Positions 1 to 9,573 are shown, counted from the stretch's first letter. The stretch is 64,000 bases of DNA from Clostridium sp. BNL1100 (GCF_000244875.1 NC_016791.1:1989001-2053000); one strand, 5' to 3'. Program-made: numbers and translations. The notes: a model not told the origin generated them from the letters alone.

Positions 1-75
1 CATTAATCAAGAAGTATTTGTTGGGTTCAATACCTAAATTGCCTGTATAAGGTTATTCATTAAAATTATATATAA

Positions 76-113
76 GAAAAAAGGGACAAGGATAAATCCT
101 TGTTCTTTTTTTA
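76..113 (+). terminator. Rho-independent terminator of an off-window gene
   Basis: An inverted repeat (GGACAAGGAT at 84-93 and ATCCTTGTTC at 96-105, with one G-U pair) is preceded by an A-run and followed by a T-run at about 105-112. It lies 68 bases upstream of the first RBS, so it most likely ends a transcript entering from before the window. The first 75 bases contain only short open tails in two frames, and I cannot tell which of them is coding. Confidence 0.8.
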
Positions 114-180
114 ATACTTTGGGAGTTTAATATTTTTCAATAGGACATAATACAAATAAACAATTACAGGAGGTTTTTAT

Positions 181-447
181 ATGAATAATATTGATGCTGC
201 AATTGACAGAATTAAAATATTGGAATGCCCAACAGGAGAAATAGAAAACCGGGTTGTGGGAATACTTGAAAATTATGGTGTCGCTGATAGAAGTAAAGTT
301 GACATTTCCAGGGCGCAGAACCTTGATAAGGATGAAGCACAGGCATATAAGGTAAAATTTCAAGGAGAGGACAGCTCAATCGTTGTTCTGGCAAAGTCTG
401 GACTGGACGATTATGTTGCAACGGTTGTTGATGCATATAAAAAGTAA
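181..447 (+). CDS. Small conserved-looking protein of unknown function (88 aa)
   Basis: I do not recognise a family. The start is well supported by an AGGAGG ribosome-binding site at about 168-173, 7 bases before the ATG. The protein is soluble, acidic to neutral, without membrane segments, cysteines or a signal peptide. Alternating hydrophobic positions and the phrase YKVKFQGEDSSIVVLAKSG suggest a small alpha/beta fold. It stands alone between a terminator and the GH115 gene, with a hairpin downstream at 540-563. Codon use matches the neighbours, so it looks like a real host gene. Its function is open. Confidence 0.6.
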   Translation: MNNIDAAIDRIKILECPTGEIENRVVGILENYGVADRSKVDISRAQNLDKDEAQAYKVKFQGEDSSIVVLAKSGLDDYVATVVDAYKK

Positions 448-539
448 TTGCAAGTACTTGGAATATTTAAGGAATTCATTTATAATCATCATTATGTATC
501 GCTTTTATAAAAGTATAAATTAAACACTGAACTAATATC

Positions 540-563
540 CAGTGGGAATTGAATCTCCCACTG
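540..563 (+). other. Hairpin between the small gene and the GH115 gene
   Basis: A perfect 8-bp inverted repeat (CAGTGGGA at 540-547, TCCCACTG at 556-563) with an 8-base loop. No T-run follows, so it may be a weak terminator, an mRNA-stabilising stem or an operator for the downstream glycosidase gene, whose start lies about 50 bases further on. Confidence 0.35.
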
Positions 564-611
564 AATGAAGTCTTGTTCAATATTAACTTAGGAATGGGAG
601 ATAAATTTTGA

Positions 612-3461
612 ATGATAAAAATGGATGATTTCACTATTGTCAAAGATAAAAAAGCAGCCAAGATATATATTGATGCCAAAGGCCGGGATTACGACGGTTT
701 GAGTCTTGTAGCACAGTCCTTTGCAAATGATATAAATTTGGTTGCTGCTACAGTACCAACGGTTACAACTAATATTTCTCTATTAGATGGTACAGTAATT
801 GTTGCCGGCTCTATTGGAAATAACGATTTAATTGATGCTTTGATATCAGAAGGCAAGATAGATGTATCACCAATAAAAAATAAGTGGGAATGTTATAGGA
901 TTTGTGTTATTGACAGGCCTGTTCCGGGAGTGGACAGAGCTATGGTCATCGTAGGAAGCGATAAGAGGGGAACCATTTACGGTATTTATCACATATCGGA
1001 ATTGATTGGTGTAAGTCCTTGGGTGTATTGGGGAGATGTACTACCTGAGAAGAAGTCCGTGCTTGATATTCCCGAAGATAAATTGAATTTTATTTCAAAG
1101 GAGCCATCTGTAAAATATAGAGGTGTTTTTTTGAACGATGAGTGGCCTTCTTTAGGTACATGGACAACAAATAAGTTTGGTGATTTCAACGAAGATTTAT
1201 ATATAAAAGTTTTTGAATTACTTTTAAGACTTAAAGGAAATTTCCTATGGCCGGCTATGTGGAGTGCAAGATTCAGCGAAAACGGAAAAAGCAGCAGTAT
1301 TGCCAACGCAAAACTAGCTGATGCATATGGCGTTGTAATGAGTACTTCACACCATGAGCCAATGTTCCGTGCTGGTGAGGAGTGGCAGAAGCACTATAAA
1401 AATTACGGAACGAGTAATGAATGGAATTTTGCAAACAATAAAGAAGCTATTACCAAGTTCTGGGAAGACGGGGTTAAACGAAATAAAGACTACCAGAATG
1501 TAATTACACTTGGTATGAGGGGAGAACGTGATTCTTCTCTTGGTGGCGGTCTACAGGAAAACATTAACCTGCTGAAAAGTATAATAACCACGCAAAAAGA
1601 ATTATTAAAAAAGTATGGGCTTGATAATGCTCCACAGGTACTTACCATTTACAAAGAGGTTGAGGAGTTCTGGTATGGAACTGAAACCGTAGAAGGCCTG
1701 AAAACTTGGGATGTTCTTGATGATGTAATTATTATGCTGGCAGAGGATAATTTTGGGAATATGCGTACTCTTCCAACACTTGCTGAAAGAAACAGAAAAG
1801 CGGGATGGGGTATGTATTACCATTTCGATTATCATGGCGGGCCAATATCCTATGAATGGGTTAATACCGTACCTTTGGAAAAAGTTTGGGAACAGATGAC
1901 CATGGCTTATGAATATGGTATACAAGACATTTGGATAGTTAATGTTGGAGATTTAAAACCTATGGAATTTCCGATATCTTACTTCTTGAATCTAGCTTAT
2001 GACTTTGAAACATGGGGAAGAAACGGATTAAATAAAACCGGGGAATTTACAAAAAGATGGGTTAAACAGCAATTCGGTAGTGTTAAAGATAATGAGACAT
2101 TACAAGGGATAGCAAATGTATTGTCAGGTTATAGCAGAATGAACGGAATCCGTAAACCTGAGACGTTGACTTCTGAAACTTTCAGTACTACATATTACAA
2201 TGAAGCCCAAAGATTACTGGCTAAAGCAATTAGTCTTGAAAATGATGCTGTAAGATATCACAACCAAATGCGGGAGAACATTAAGGATACATACTATCAG
2301 TTGGTTTACTATCCTACAGTTGCATCTGTAAACGTTTTGAAAATGCAAATTTATGCAGGGCTAAATAAGAAATACTATAATCTTAAAAGTGTTCTGGCCA
2401 ACAGATATGCAGTATTAGTTAAGGAAACAATTACAGCTGATAAGCAAATGCAAAGCTATTACAATGATACTATGTCAGGCGGAAAATGGCAGGGTATTAT
2501 GAGTTCTGCACATATCGGGTATGTAAACTGGGATTCAACTGGCTGGCATTATCCTGAAGTAAACCGTATAATTCCATCAGCTTCTGCCAATATGATTGTA
2601 GACGTAGAAGGGGATGAAAAAGGATACAGCTCAGGAACGGCAGCACTTCCGACCTTTACAAATTTAATGAAAGAGACCTACCATATTACTATTAGTAACG
2701 GTGGAAACGATAAGTTTGATTTTAATATAGACACAAGCGGGGATTGGATTAAAGTAAACATTGTAAAGGGTAGTATTACCGATGGAGAGACAATCCAAGT
2801 TTCAGTAGATTGGGATAAGGTTGCAGAAACCACAAGTGGTTTAATTAAAATTACAGGTGCGGGACAGACGGTGAATGCAAACGTAATTGCAAAGGTGATT
2901 GACGTAGGCAGTTTGCCACAAATGACTTTTGTTGAGACTAATAACGTTGTATCAATTGAAGCTGAGCATACGTCAAACCGTGTTGCAAAATCTGATGTTG
3001 AATGGAAGGTTATTGAAAATTACGGGCGTACATTGTCATCTCTTAAAATGTTTCCTATAACTGTTTCCTTTGAAAAAACTGATGATGCACCGTACCTTGA
3101 ATATATGATCCGCTTGGAGCAGGAAGGAGAGTTTGTATTAACGGGTTATTTTGCTCCAACAAATAACCTGTCTAAAGGAAACAGATTAAAATATGGTGTA
3201 TCCTTTGATGAATGGGCCCCTATTGTTGTTGATACACTACCCGATGACTTTGCTGCTGGCAACCATGACAATGAAGCTTGGTGTAAAGGAGTTCTGGAAA
3301 ATATTCATACTACAACTACTATCCACAATTTGGAAAAAGGTATTCATATTCTACGTATTTATGGATTAGATGCAGGTTTAGTGTTGCAAAAACTTGTTTT
3401 ATCAAAAGGAATGCTTCCTTATTCATATTTAGGCCCGGAAGAGAGCTACTACAAAAAGTAG
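612..3461 (+). CDS. GH115 family xylan alpha-1,2-glucuronidase, apparently cytoplasmic
   Basis: Length (949 aa) and order of blocks match glycoside hydrolase family 115, inverting enzymes that remove (4-O-methyl-)glucuronic acid from glucuronoxylan and its fragments. Visible family blocks are YRGVFLNDEWPSLG near residue 169, LRLKGNFLWPAMWSARF near 206, the STSHHEPMFRAGEEW segment near 244, and a C-terminal beta-rich module beginning about residue 770 (SIEAEHTSNR). The N-terminus has no signal peptide, so the enzyme probably acts on imported aldouronic acids inside the cell. The ATG at 612 has a GGGAG about 11 bases upstream; an ATG three codons later is an alternative. A terminator follows, and the gene appears monocistronic. 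Confidence 0.9.
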   Translation: MIKMDDFTIVKDKKAAKIYIDAKGRDYDGLSLVAQSFANDINLVAATVPTVTTNISLLDGTVIVAGSIGNNDLIDALISEGKIDVSPIKNKWECYRICVIDRPVPGVDRAMVIVGSDKRGTIYGIYHISELIGVSPWVYWGDVLPEKKSVLDIPEDKLNFISKEPSVKYRGVFLNDEWPSLGTWTTNKFGDFNEDLYIKVFELLLRLKGNFLWPAMWSARFSENGKSSSIANAKLADAYGVVMSTSHHEPMFRAGEEWQKHYKNYGTSNEWNFANNKEAITKFWEDGVKRNKDYQNVITLGMRGERDSSLGGGLQENINLLKSIITTQKELLKKYGLDNAPQVLTIYKEVEEFWYGTETVEGLKTWDVLDDVIIMLAEDNFGNMRTLPTLAERNRKAGWGMYYHFDYHGGPISYEWVNTVPLEKVWEQMTMAYEYGIQDIWIVNVGDLKPMEFPISYFLNLAYDFETWGRNGLNKTGEFTKRWVKQQFGSVKDNETLQGIANVLSGYSRMNGIRKPETLTSETFSTTYYNEAQRLLAKAISLENDAVRYHNQMRENIKDTYYQLVYYPTVASVNVLKMQIYAGLNKKYYNLKSVLANRYAVLVKETITADKQMQSYYNDTMSGGKWQGIMSSAHIGYVNWDSTGWHYPEVNRIIPSASANMIVDVEGDEKGYSSGTAALPTFTNLMKETYHITISNGGNDKFDFNIDTSGDWIKVNIVKGSITDGETIQVSVDWDKVAETTSGLIKITGAGQTVNANVIAKVIDVGSLPQMTFVETNNVVSIEAEHTSNRVAKSDVEWKVIENYGRTLSSLKMFPITVSFEKTDDAPYLEYMIRLEQEGEFVLTGYFAPTNNLSKGNRLKYGVSFDEWAPIVVDTLPDDFAAGNHDNEAWCKGVLENIHTTTTIHNLEKGIHILRIYGLDAGLVLQKLVLSKGMLPYSYLGPEESYYKK

Positions 3462-3473
3462 TATAAAATAAGT

Positions 3474-3518
3474 GCTGCTGCCCAATGGATAAAAATATTC
3501 GTAGGGTAGCAGCTTTTT
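3474..3518 (+). terminator. Terminator after the GH115 gene
   Basis: A 10-bp stem (GCTGCTGCCC at 3474-3483 and GGGTAGCAGC at 3504-3513, one G-U pair) is followed directly by TTTTTATTTT. Confidence 0.85.
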
Positions 3519-3622
3519 ATTTTCACTAACATTATTTGTACTATGTAGGAATTTATGGTGGTTGATGCTATAATATACTTTATTACTAATAATTTTACAA
3601 AATACTCGAATGGAGTGGTGAT

Positions 3623-4879
3623 ATGGTGAAAATCAATGAGTTGGAACTTCCACGGAACAGAGGGTTAATAGAAGATTCATATGCTACAATTTTAGCTCCA
3701 TTTGCGGTTGTAAAACCTAAAGACGGTAGCAGAGAACATGAAGATAAATTGGCAGAAAATGAAAACAGAGGCTCATTTCAGAGAGACCGGGACAGAATTA
3801 TTCATTCAAAGGCTTTCAGGAGACTTATGTACAAGACACAGGTATTTGTAAATCATGAGGGTGATCATTTCAGGACACGATTGACACATACCTTGGAAGT
3901 CGCTCAATTTGCTCGTGGAATTTCTAAATCACTGGCTTTGAATGAAGATCTTGCAGAAGCAATAGCTTTAGGGCATGATTTGGGACATACCCCCTTTGGA
4001 CATGCTGTTGAAAGATTTTTGAACGAAGAACTTAAAACCAGAGAAATGGGTCATTTTTATCATAATGAGCAAAGCGTAAGAGTTGTTGATTTTATTGAAA
4101 GGCGGAGCGATGACTATTTCGGGTTAAATTTAACCAGTGAAGTAAGAGAAGGAATTTTAAAACATAATACTGACCGAAGTGGTATTTATGAAAATTTGAA
4201 TCCACATAAGCCTTGTTTTTCTCTGGAAGGCCAGGTAGTAGAACTAGTTGATACTATAGCCTATATATGTCATGATTTACAAGATGGTATCGAATCGGGT
4301 TTAATAGAAAACGCAATGTCAAAAAATAAAGATTTCGAAACAGATATTAAAGAAATTATTTATATAATTAATGATTTTTTAAAGTCTGAAAATAAAAAAA
4401 TAGGAGTCACAAAATATTCTGATACCTTCTTTATCGATAGTTTGATTCACAAACTTATTATGAGTGTCACAGAACAAAGTGTTGTAAATTTAGTAGAGAA
4501 AAAAATTGAAACCTTAGAAGATGTTAAATCATTAGCCCTAAAAGGAGAGAAACTTATCACTCTTAAAAAAGAGGATGAAGATAGATTTAAAAAGCTTAAA
4601 GGTTTAATATATAAGTCAGTTTACGGTATACATACTATTCAAACTATGGACAGCAAGGCTGTAACTGTTGCCAAGGACTTGTTCGAGACATTCACAAACA
4701 ATCCTAGGTTATTGCCGCCTGAAGAATTATATAAGTATATGCATATCGAGAATCCTCCGAAATACGGTGGGTTTACCAATAATGAAATACATGTAATTTG
4801 TGACTATATTGCAGGAATGACAGACAGGTTCGCATTAGAGGAACATGAAAGAATAAAAAATCCGCACATTAAAATTTAA
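3623..4879 (+). CDS. dgt: dGTP triphosphohydrolase-like HD-domain protein
   Basis: An HD-superfamily metal-dependent phosphohydrolase of the dGTPase type, which cleaves dNTPs to deoxynucleoside plus triphosphate and helps control nucleotide pools. The hallmark residues are visible: RDRIIHSKAFRRL near residue 56, the first His in RLTHTLEVAQ near 89, HDLGHTPFGH at 118-127 and VDTIAYICHDLQD near 209. At 418 aa it is somewhat longer than short Firmicute homologues. An extended -10 box (TGCTATAAT ending at 3574) lies about 50 bases upstream. In many clostridia dgt precedes dnaG-rpoD; here the accessory toxin island follows instead. The exact in vivo substrate cannot be read from the sequence. Confidence 0.85.
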   Translation: MVKINELELPRNRGLIEDSYATILAPFAVVKPKDGSREHEDKLAENENRGSFQRDRDRIIHSKAFRRLMYKTQVFVNHEGDHFRTRLTHTLEVAQFARGISKSLALNEDLAEAIALGHDLGHTPFGHAVERFLNEELKTREMGHFYHNEQSVRVVDFIERRSDDYFGLNLTSEVREGILKHNTDRSGIYENLNPHKPCFSLEGQVVELVDTIAYICHDLQDGIESGLIENAMSKNKDFETDIKEIIYIINDFLKSENKKIGVTKYSDTFFIDSLIHKLIMSVTEQSVVNLVEKKIETLEDVKSLALKGEKLITLKKEDEDRFKKLKGLIYKSVYGIHTIQTMDSKAVTVAKDLFETFTNNPRLLPPEELYKYMHIENPPKYGGFTNNEIHVICDYIAGMTDRFALEEHERIKNPHIKI

Positions 4880-4945
4880 TTATCTGGTAGTAAATATCCT
4901 GTAAATTTTACCTAAACATTAGAGTATATTTACAGGAGAGATAAT

Positions 4946-7900
4946 ATGTACACCAGAGCTGCTCATGACAAAAGAAAACCCGACCAATCCTTGAGTTCAC
5001 AATATAGCAATATTCAGAAAAAACCTTCCGTGTCGAAGCCTGAGGGTAAAAAGCCAAAAGCAAGGGTAACGGAGTTTTCACAAATAGTAGCACTGCTCCT
5101 CAATGACCCCGATTCAGTCACACGTGATGAATTTATGTTCTTTCAGTCAAAGTTGGGCTACAGTCAGACGGTCAGGCTCATGTCAGAGGGCAGAAAACGT
5201 AAGCAGCTAGAAAAGCAGGGTAAGAAGGTTGACCAGAAGAAAAGCTCTCTTGCCCTTATGAATAATGATAATAAGGACACCAATAAGGATACCAATAACG
5301 ACCCCAAAAAACCTCAGGAGGAAAAGACATCGCCTACTGAGGTTAAGTCTGCTGTCAGTGATAAAACAACTAAGCCTAAAGCTGACAAAAATCAGGAAAC
5401 CTCTGATTCAAATTATGTAAACACGCCTAAGGAAAGCACTAAACAAAAGTCTCATAGTGAAAAACCTCATACTGAAAAATCTCCCCAAGTGAAGAAAACT
5501 ACTCAAAAAGCAGCACCCAGAAGTCCTGCTCAATTTTCTAAGACCAATGCTATAAAAACTACGGCTCCGAAAACTCAGGAGAATACACAAATAAAACAGA
5601 CCGTTCAAACCAAGGCTGCGGCTCCCGAGAAAAAACAACCGGAAAAGAAACAGCAGCAGACAGCACCTGCTCCATCCTTTGCAAAGGAAATAGCTTCTAT
5701 TGCTTCGGCAACAGCGGCGGCAGGGCAAAAAGCCAAAAAAGCTCCTGCGGTAAAAATAAAGGCAGGAGACCCGGGAAGCTTACTGTCGCAGCTTGAAAAT
5801 GTACCGCCCACACAGGCATTGAATGCATATTCCCAGGTAACAGCCCTGTCTGGAGAGGCACTTAAAGGCCAGACACAGAAAACTCAGAAAACCGTACCGC
5901 AAATAAAGGCACCCACAGGAATAACAGCAGTATCCAAAAACAAAAAAACTAAAAAGACTCCCAAGACCTTTAACCATGCAGTACCAACAAGCTTCAAGGC
6001 GGAAAAGACAGGAAAAGCACAAGACGGTGCAAAAGACCTTAATATAAACATAAACAGTGAGGCAGAGCCTGACGAAATAATGGCACAAGCAAAGCACCAG
6101 GCTGCAAACACACCAGTCATGGAATTTACGGGAGAAGCAGACCCATCACAGATGGAAGGCTACAATGCCGAAATGTCTCAGAACGTACAGTCGGCAAAAC
6201 AGCAAGAGCTTGGACAAATACACAATGACTTTGGAGAAAACAGTATATTCCCCGATGCAGACAACACAATCCTAAAAGCGAAAAAAGCATTGAAAGGTAC
6301 AGCTGCCAAAGCCTACAAAGCCCCTAAAGCACTTGAAATACCGGTAGAAATGGAAGCACAGCTGAACAAGACCCTTGGTCCTAAAATGAAAACCAAGCTA
6401 ACGGAACAAAAAGAAAAATACCAAACCGGACGAGAAAAATTTGATTCCGATGTAAAAGCTGCAAGAGCAGAATCAGATAGCCGAATAACGGCAATGAAGG
6501 CAGAAACAAGCAAAAAGCAGATGGAAGAACAAAGAGGTGCCAAAGCAGAAGTAGAACGCCAGAGAAAACAATGGAGACAAGAAATAGATGGGGCAGTGGC
6601 AGACTACGACAAGCAGGCAGAAGCAGAGACAAAAAACAAAACCAAAGAAATAAGCAAAATAAAAGAAGACAAAAACAAAGAAATAAAAGAGAAAATGGCA
6701 AAAGCAGAAATTGATGCCAATCAGGAATGTAAAACAGCAAAGAAAAAAGCAGAGGACAAAAAGAAAGAGAAAGAAAAGGAAAAAGAAAAAGAAGACAAGC
6801 CATGGTATGCAAAGGCCATAGACTGGGTAAAGGATAAAGCACAGAAATTCATAGAAGGTCTAAAGCAGGCGCTGAATTTCATATTTGATGCACTGAGAAA
6901 GGCAGTAAAATTCATATTCGATTTGGCCAAAAAGGCAATAAACGGACTAATAGAGTTGGGCCGCAGAATGGTAGTAGGACTCATAAGGGGACTGGGAACC
7001 TTCCTAAAAGGACTCGTAAAAATAGTATTTGCTAAATTCCCCGAAATATCGAAAAAAATATGCGGCTTCATAGACAAAACAGTAGACAAGACAGTAAACA
7101 TAGTAAATACCTTGGCAGAAACCCTGAAAAAAGGAGTAAGTTCAGTACTGGATTTTCTGTCAGGAACACTGGACAAACTGCTGGGATTTGTACAAAGCGC
7201 CTACAATGGAATATTGACCTTTACGGGAATGTTAATCTCAGGTCAGTTCGCAGAAATAATGGAGGGAATAAAAGCATTAGGAGAAGCTGCAAAAGCCTCA
7301 CTGCCCCATATAGAAGGAAAGGTATGGGAACAACTGATAGGAGTAGACCTGACACAGCCTATAGAAGACCAGGCAGCAGAAGGAGAACAGCCACAAGGCC
7401 AGACAGCAGAAAAACTATCCGAAAACGATATAGTCATAGAACAAGTGGAGAAAGGGGAAATAACCCCGGAACTACTTGAGGACATAAACCTAAAAGATGG
7501 AGAAACAAAGGAGTTGAATGGAAGCTCCAACCCGCATACCACAGAGAGCATAATGGAGGAATTTGATACACAAAAGGCACAAAAAACAGGTAACAGCTTC
7601 GCTGACGGAGTAAAAACACGTGCCCAGAATGCAGGAAAGATTATTGACCAGATAAAACAATTTGTAATAAAATGGTTAAAAGATAACTGGTGGAAGCTGC
7701 TGCTTGGAGTACTGGGAGCATTGGCCGGAATAGTAGCGGCTGAAATAGTAACAGGAGGAGCAATAACCGCAGCACTGCCTGCAATAATAAACGTAATAAC
7801 CACGGCAATGAATGCGGCCATGGTAGTGTCCATAATAGATACTATAGCAAAAGCGGCAGGCTACATAGAAACCTACCTGACCCAGGGTTGGGCAAGACAC

Positions 7901-8980
7901 ATACAACCTGCAGCAATAGCCCTAGCAACAGCCTTGGCAATGGGATTGGTAGAACTGGCAATGGCACTGGGCTTTAAGTTCGCCGAAAAAGGCATAAAAG
8001 CAGCTAAGGGCGGTATCAAAAAAGGAATAAAAGCAACCGCCGGAGGAGCAAAGAAACTGGTTACCACAGCAGGAAAAGGTATTAAGAGCCTGCTTAAATC
8101 AGGAGCAAAACTGGTATCCAAAACAGGCAGCATGATAATCGAAAATGGAAAGATAATCATAAAGAGCCTGAAAAATGGATTCTCAAAAGGAGCAAAGAAA
8201 CTCAAAGGCCTGATAGACAAAATATTAAGCAAATTCAGGTTCAAAAAGTTCAAAATAGAGCGAAAAGGTCAGCATATACGAATATATGGGGAGGTTAATC
8301 CGTGGGTACTACTGTATGATGGAACCATAGAAAAAATAGACCGTAAGAATACTCATGCAGGAGACATAATAGAACACGAAGGGAAACGTGGAATAGTAAT
8401 TACCCGCAACACCAAACCAACCGCCAAAGTCGACGACCTCAATGCATTAAGCCAGGGAGAACGGAAAGCTATTTATGAAAATGCTTTGATGAATGGTGGG
8501 AAGGGTAAAGGTGGCTTAATTGATTATGTTAAATTGAGCGATGAACTTGGGAGTAAGATAGAAACTGATGGATACAAGATAATTAATATTGAAGATGCTA
8601 CAACTGCAAATGCTGATTGGGCTGATATGGGATATGATTTACCCCCAGTAGCGAGTGGGACAAAAGCATATAATGTTGAAGCAGGAAATTACAAATATGC
8701 AAGAGTGTTTAAAGAGGGAGTAAATAAACCTAAAAGTCCTTTTATTTTACGAGCAGATGATATTGAAGGTTTAAGTGCTGCAGAAATTGCTGAAAAGTAT
8801 GCACTACCGCAGGTTCCGGATAAAGTTGTATATCCTAAAATTCCAACTGACATACCTTTGGAGGTAAGTATTGTTGGTCCGCAAGAAAAATGGGGGACTT
8901 TAGGCGGAGATGCACAGTATGCAATTAAAAATGCACTTCTAGATGATGATTGGTTTAAAGATATTCACGATTTGAAGTAA
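4946..8980 (+). CDS. Large modular toxin-like protein (eCIS-effector/polymorphic toxin architecture)
   Basis: 1344 aa, no signal peptide, RBS AGGAGAG before the ATG. From the N-terminus: a Lys/Pro/Gln-rich low-complexity region (about 1-350) with a short block near 65-79 (FFQSKLGYSQTVRLM) that resembles the LQ..xGN..V.RL motif found in proteins linked to extracellular contractile injection systems; a highly charged coiled coil (about 480-617); an amphipathic repeat region (about 618-830, beginning PWYAKAIDWVKDKAQKF) typical of eCIS-associated proteins; a hydrophobic segment near 911-1010; a Lys/Gly-rich linker ending in the conserved-looking GEVNPWVLL near 1116; and a C-terminal domain (about 1160-1344) ending in a WGTLGGDAQYAIKN stretch, like Gly-rich ends of toxin tails sometimes annotated TNT/ART-like. 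The toxic activity is not assigned. The likely immunity gene follows after 11 bases. No eCIS structural gene is in the window. Confidence 0.65.
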   Translation: MYTRAAHDKRKPDQSLSSQYSNIQKKPSVSKPEGKKPKARVTEFSQIVALLLNDPDSVTRDEFMFFQSKLGYSQTVRLMSEGRKRKQLEKQGKKVDQKKSSLALMNNDNKDTNKDTNNDPKKPQEEKTSPTEVKSAVSDKTTKPKADKNQETSDSNYVNTPKESTKQKSHSEKPHTEKSPQVKKTTQKAAPRSPAQFSKTNAIKTTAPKTQENTQIKQTVQTKAAAPEKKQPEKKQQQTAPAPSFAKEIASIASATAAAGQKAKKAPAVKIKAGDPGSLLSQLENVPPTQALNAYSQVTALSGEALKGQTQKTQKTVPQIKAPTGITAVSKNKKTKKTPKTFNHAVPTSFKAEKTGKAQDGAKDLNININSEAEPDEIMAQAKHQAANTPVMEFTGEADPSQMEGYNAEMSQNVQSAKQQELGQIHNDFGENSIFPDADNTILKAKKALKGTAAKAYKAPKALEIPVEMEAQLNKTLGPKMKTKLTEQKEKYQTGREKFDSDVKAARAESDSRITAMKAETSKKQMEEQRGAKAEVERQRKQWRQEIDGAVADYDKQAEAETKNKTKEISKIKEDKNKEIKEKMAKAEIDANQECKTAKKKAEDKKKEKEKEKEKEDKPWYAKAIDWVKDKAQKFIEGLKQALNFIFDALRKAVKFIFDLAKKAINGLIELGRRMVVGLIRGLGTFLKGLVKIVFAKFPEISKKICGFIDKTVDKTVNIVNTLAETLKKGVSSVLDFLSGTLDKLLGFVQSAYNGILTFTGMLISGQFAEIMEGIKALGEAAKASLPHIEGKVWEQLIGVDLTQPIEDQAAEGEQPQGQTAEKLSENDIVIEQVEKGEITPELLEDINLKDGETKELNGSSNPHTTESIMEEFDTQKAQKTGNSFADGVKTRAQNAGKIIDQIKQFVIKWLKDNWWKLLLGVLGALAGIVAAEIVTGGAITAALPAIINVITTAMNAAMVVSIIDTIAKAAGYIETYLTQGWARHIQPAAIALATALAMGLVELAMALGFKFAEKGIKAAKGGIKKGIKATAGGAKKLVTTAGKGIKSLLKSGAKLVSKTGSMIIENGKIIIKSLKNGFSKGAKKLKGLIDKILSKFRFKKFKIERKGQHIRIYGEVNPWVLLYDGTIEKIDRKNTHAGDIIEHEGKRGIVITRNTKPTAKVDDLNALSQGERKAIYENALMNGGKGKGGLIDYVKLSDELGSKIETDGYKIINIEDATTANADWADMGYDLPPVASGTKAYNVEAGNYKYARVFKEGVNKPKSPFILRADDIEGLSAAEIAEKYALPQVPDKVVYPKIPTDIPLEVSIVGPQEKWGTLGGDAQYAIKNALLDDDWFKDIHDLK

Positions 8981-8991
8981 AGGAGAAAAGT

Positions 8992-9318
8992 ATGCAACAA
9001 CTAGATAATAAATCAATAGAAGTCAATAACAAAATAATTAGAGTTGATGTTAGTATAAGTAAAATTTTGGAGTACAAGGACATTTTTGTTATCCTAATCA
9101 GAGAACAAAAGGAGATACCCAATAATATTATAGCCTATGATTATTCTGGACAAGAATTATGGAAAATAAATGATATTGTTCAAGCAAAGGTATTAAGAGG
9201 TTATGATCAAATAGAAAAAAAATCGGATGATATCTTAGTTGCACATTATGAACTTGGTATTATTTTTGAAATAGATGTGACTAAGAGACAAATAATAGAA
9301 AAAACTTATCTGCGATAG
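8992..9318 (+). CDS. Probable immunity protein for the upstream toxin
   Basis: A 108-aa soluble protein starting 11 bases after the toxin stop, with AGGAG just before its ATG, so the two are almost certainly co-transcribed. The segment NNIIAYDYSGQELWKINDI (about residues 41-59) and the following strand-rich sequence suggest a small beta-rich fold. I recognise this general type from short genes immediately 3' of polymorphic toxins, but I cannot name an Imm family. It is AT-rich like the toxin's C-terminal domain and unlike the toxin's body, which suggests that tail and immunity gene travelled together. The reading frame continues open after its stop (see the fragment at 9319-9573). Confidence 0.6.
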   Translation: MQQLDNKSIEVNNKIIRVDVSISKILEYKDIFVILIREQKEIPNNIIAYDYSGQELWKINDIVQAKVLRGYDQIEKKSDDILVAHYELGIIFEIDVTKRQIIEKTYLR

Positions 9319-9573
9319 GCAAGTAATTATGTAGTATTCGATAACTTTGATAGAATATTAAGTCATATTAATGGTAAATCAATTGATACTTTTCTTAAGG
9401 ACGAAAAGTGTCTTCAATGTGGTTCAAAAGAATTTGAAAGCAATCTCATTGAACCAGAACAATTCACTGATATTGAAATTCCACAGATTTCACATGAATT
9501 TTGGAAAAAATTAAGCAACGAAGATAAATACAAAAAAACTAAAATGAAGCTGCGAGAGATGAAATATATATAG
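9319..9573 (+). pseudogene. 3' fragment of a second immunity-like gene, in frame with the preceding stop codon
   Basis: Directly after the TAG of the 108-aa gene the same frame stays open for 84 codons to TAG at 9571. The translation contains YVVFDNFDRILSHINGK, a zinc-ribbon-like pair (CLQCGSKEFESN), and EPEQFTDIEIPQISHEFWKK. It has no good start codon or RBS of its own. It looks like the C-terminal part of an unrelated small immunity-type protein that lost its 5' end. Read-through from the upstream gene is possible but less likely. Confidence 0.45.

Noticed and set aside
1-50. C-terminal end of a coding region entering the window
   Set aside because: Two frames end with stops near 35 and 48, with no way to choose between them. 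The terminator at 76-113 is the only firm sign of an upstream gene.
6381-6842. A 153-codon minus-strand open frame rich in Leu, Phe, Pro and Ser
   Set aside because: It is the antisense image of the Lys/Glu-rich coiled coil of the toxin-like gene. It has no RBS and an implausible composition.
7060-7479. A 139-codon plus-strand frame within the toxin gene
   Set aside because: It overlaps the well-supported large gene in another frame, is extremely Arg/Thr-rich and has no RBS.
4946-8980. Phage tape-measure or cell-surface adhesin identity for the 1344-aa protein
   Set aside because: There are no phage structural neighbours, no signal peptide and no anchor. The tail/immunity arrangement and the duplicated junction fit a polymorphic toxin better.
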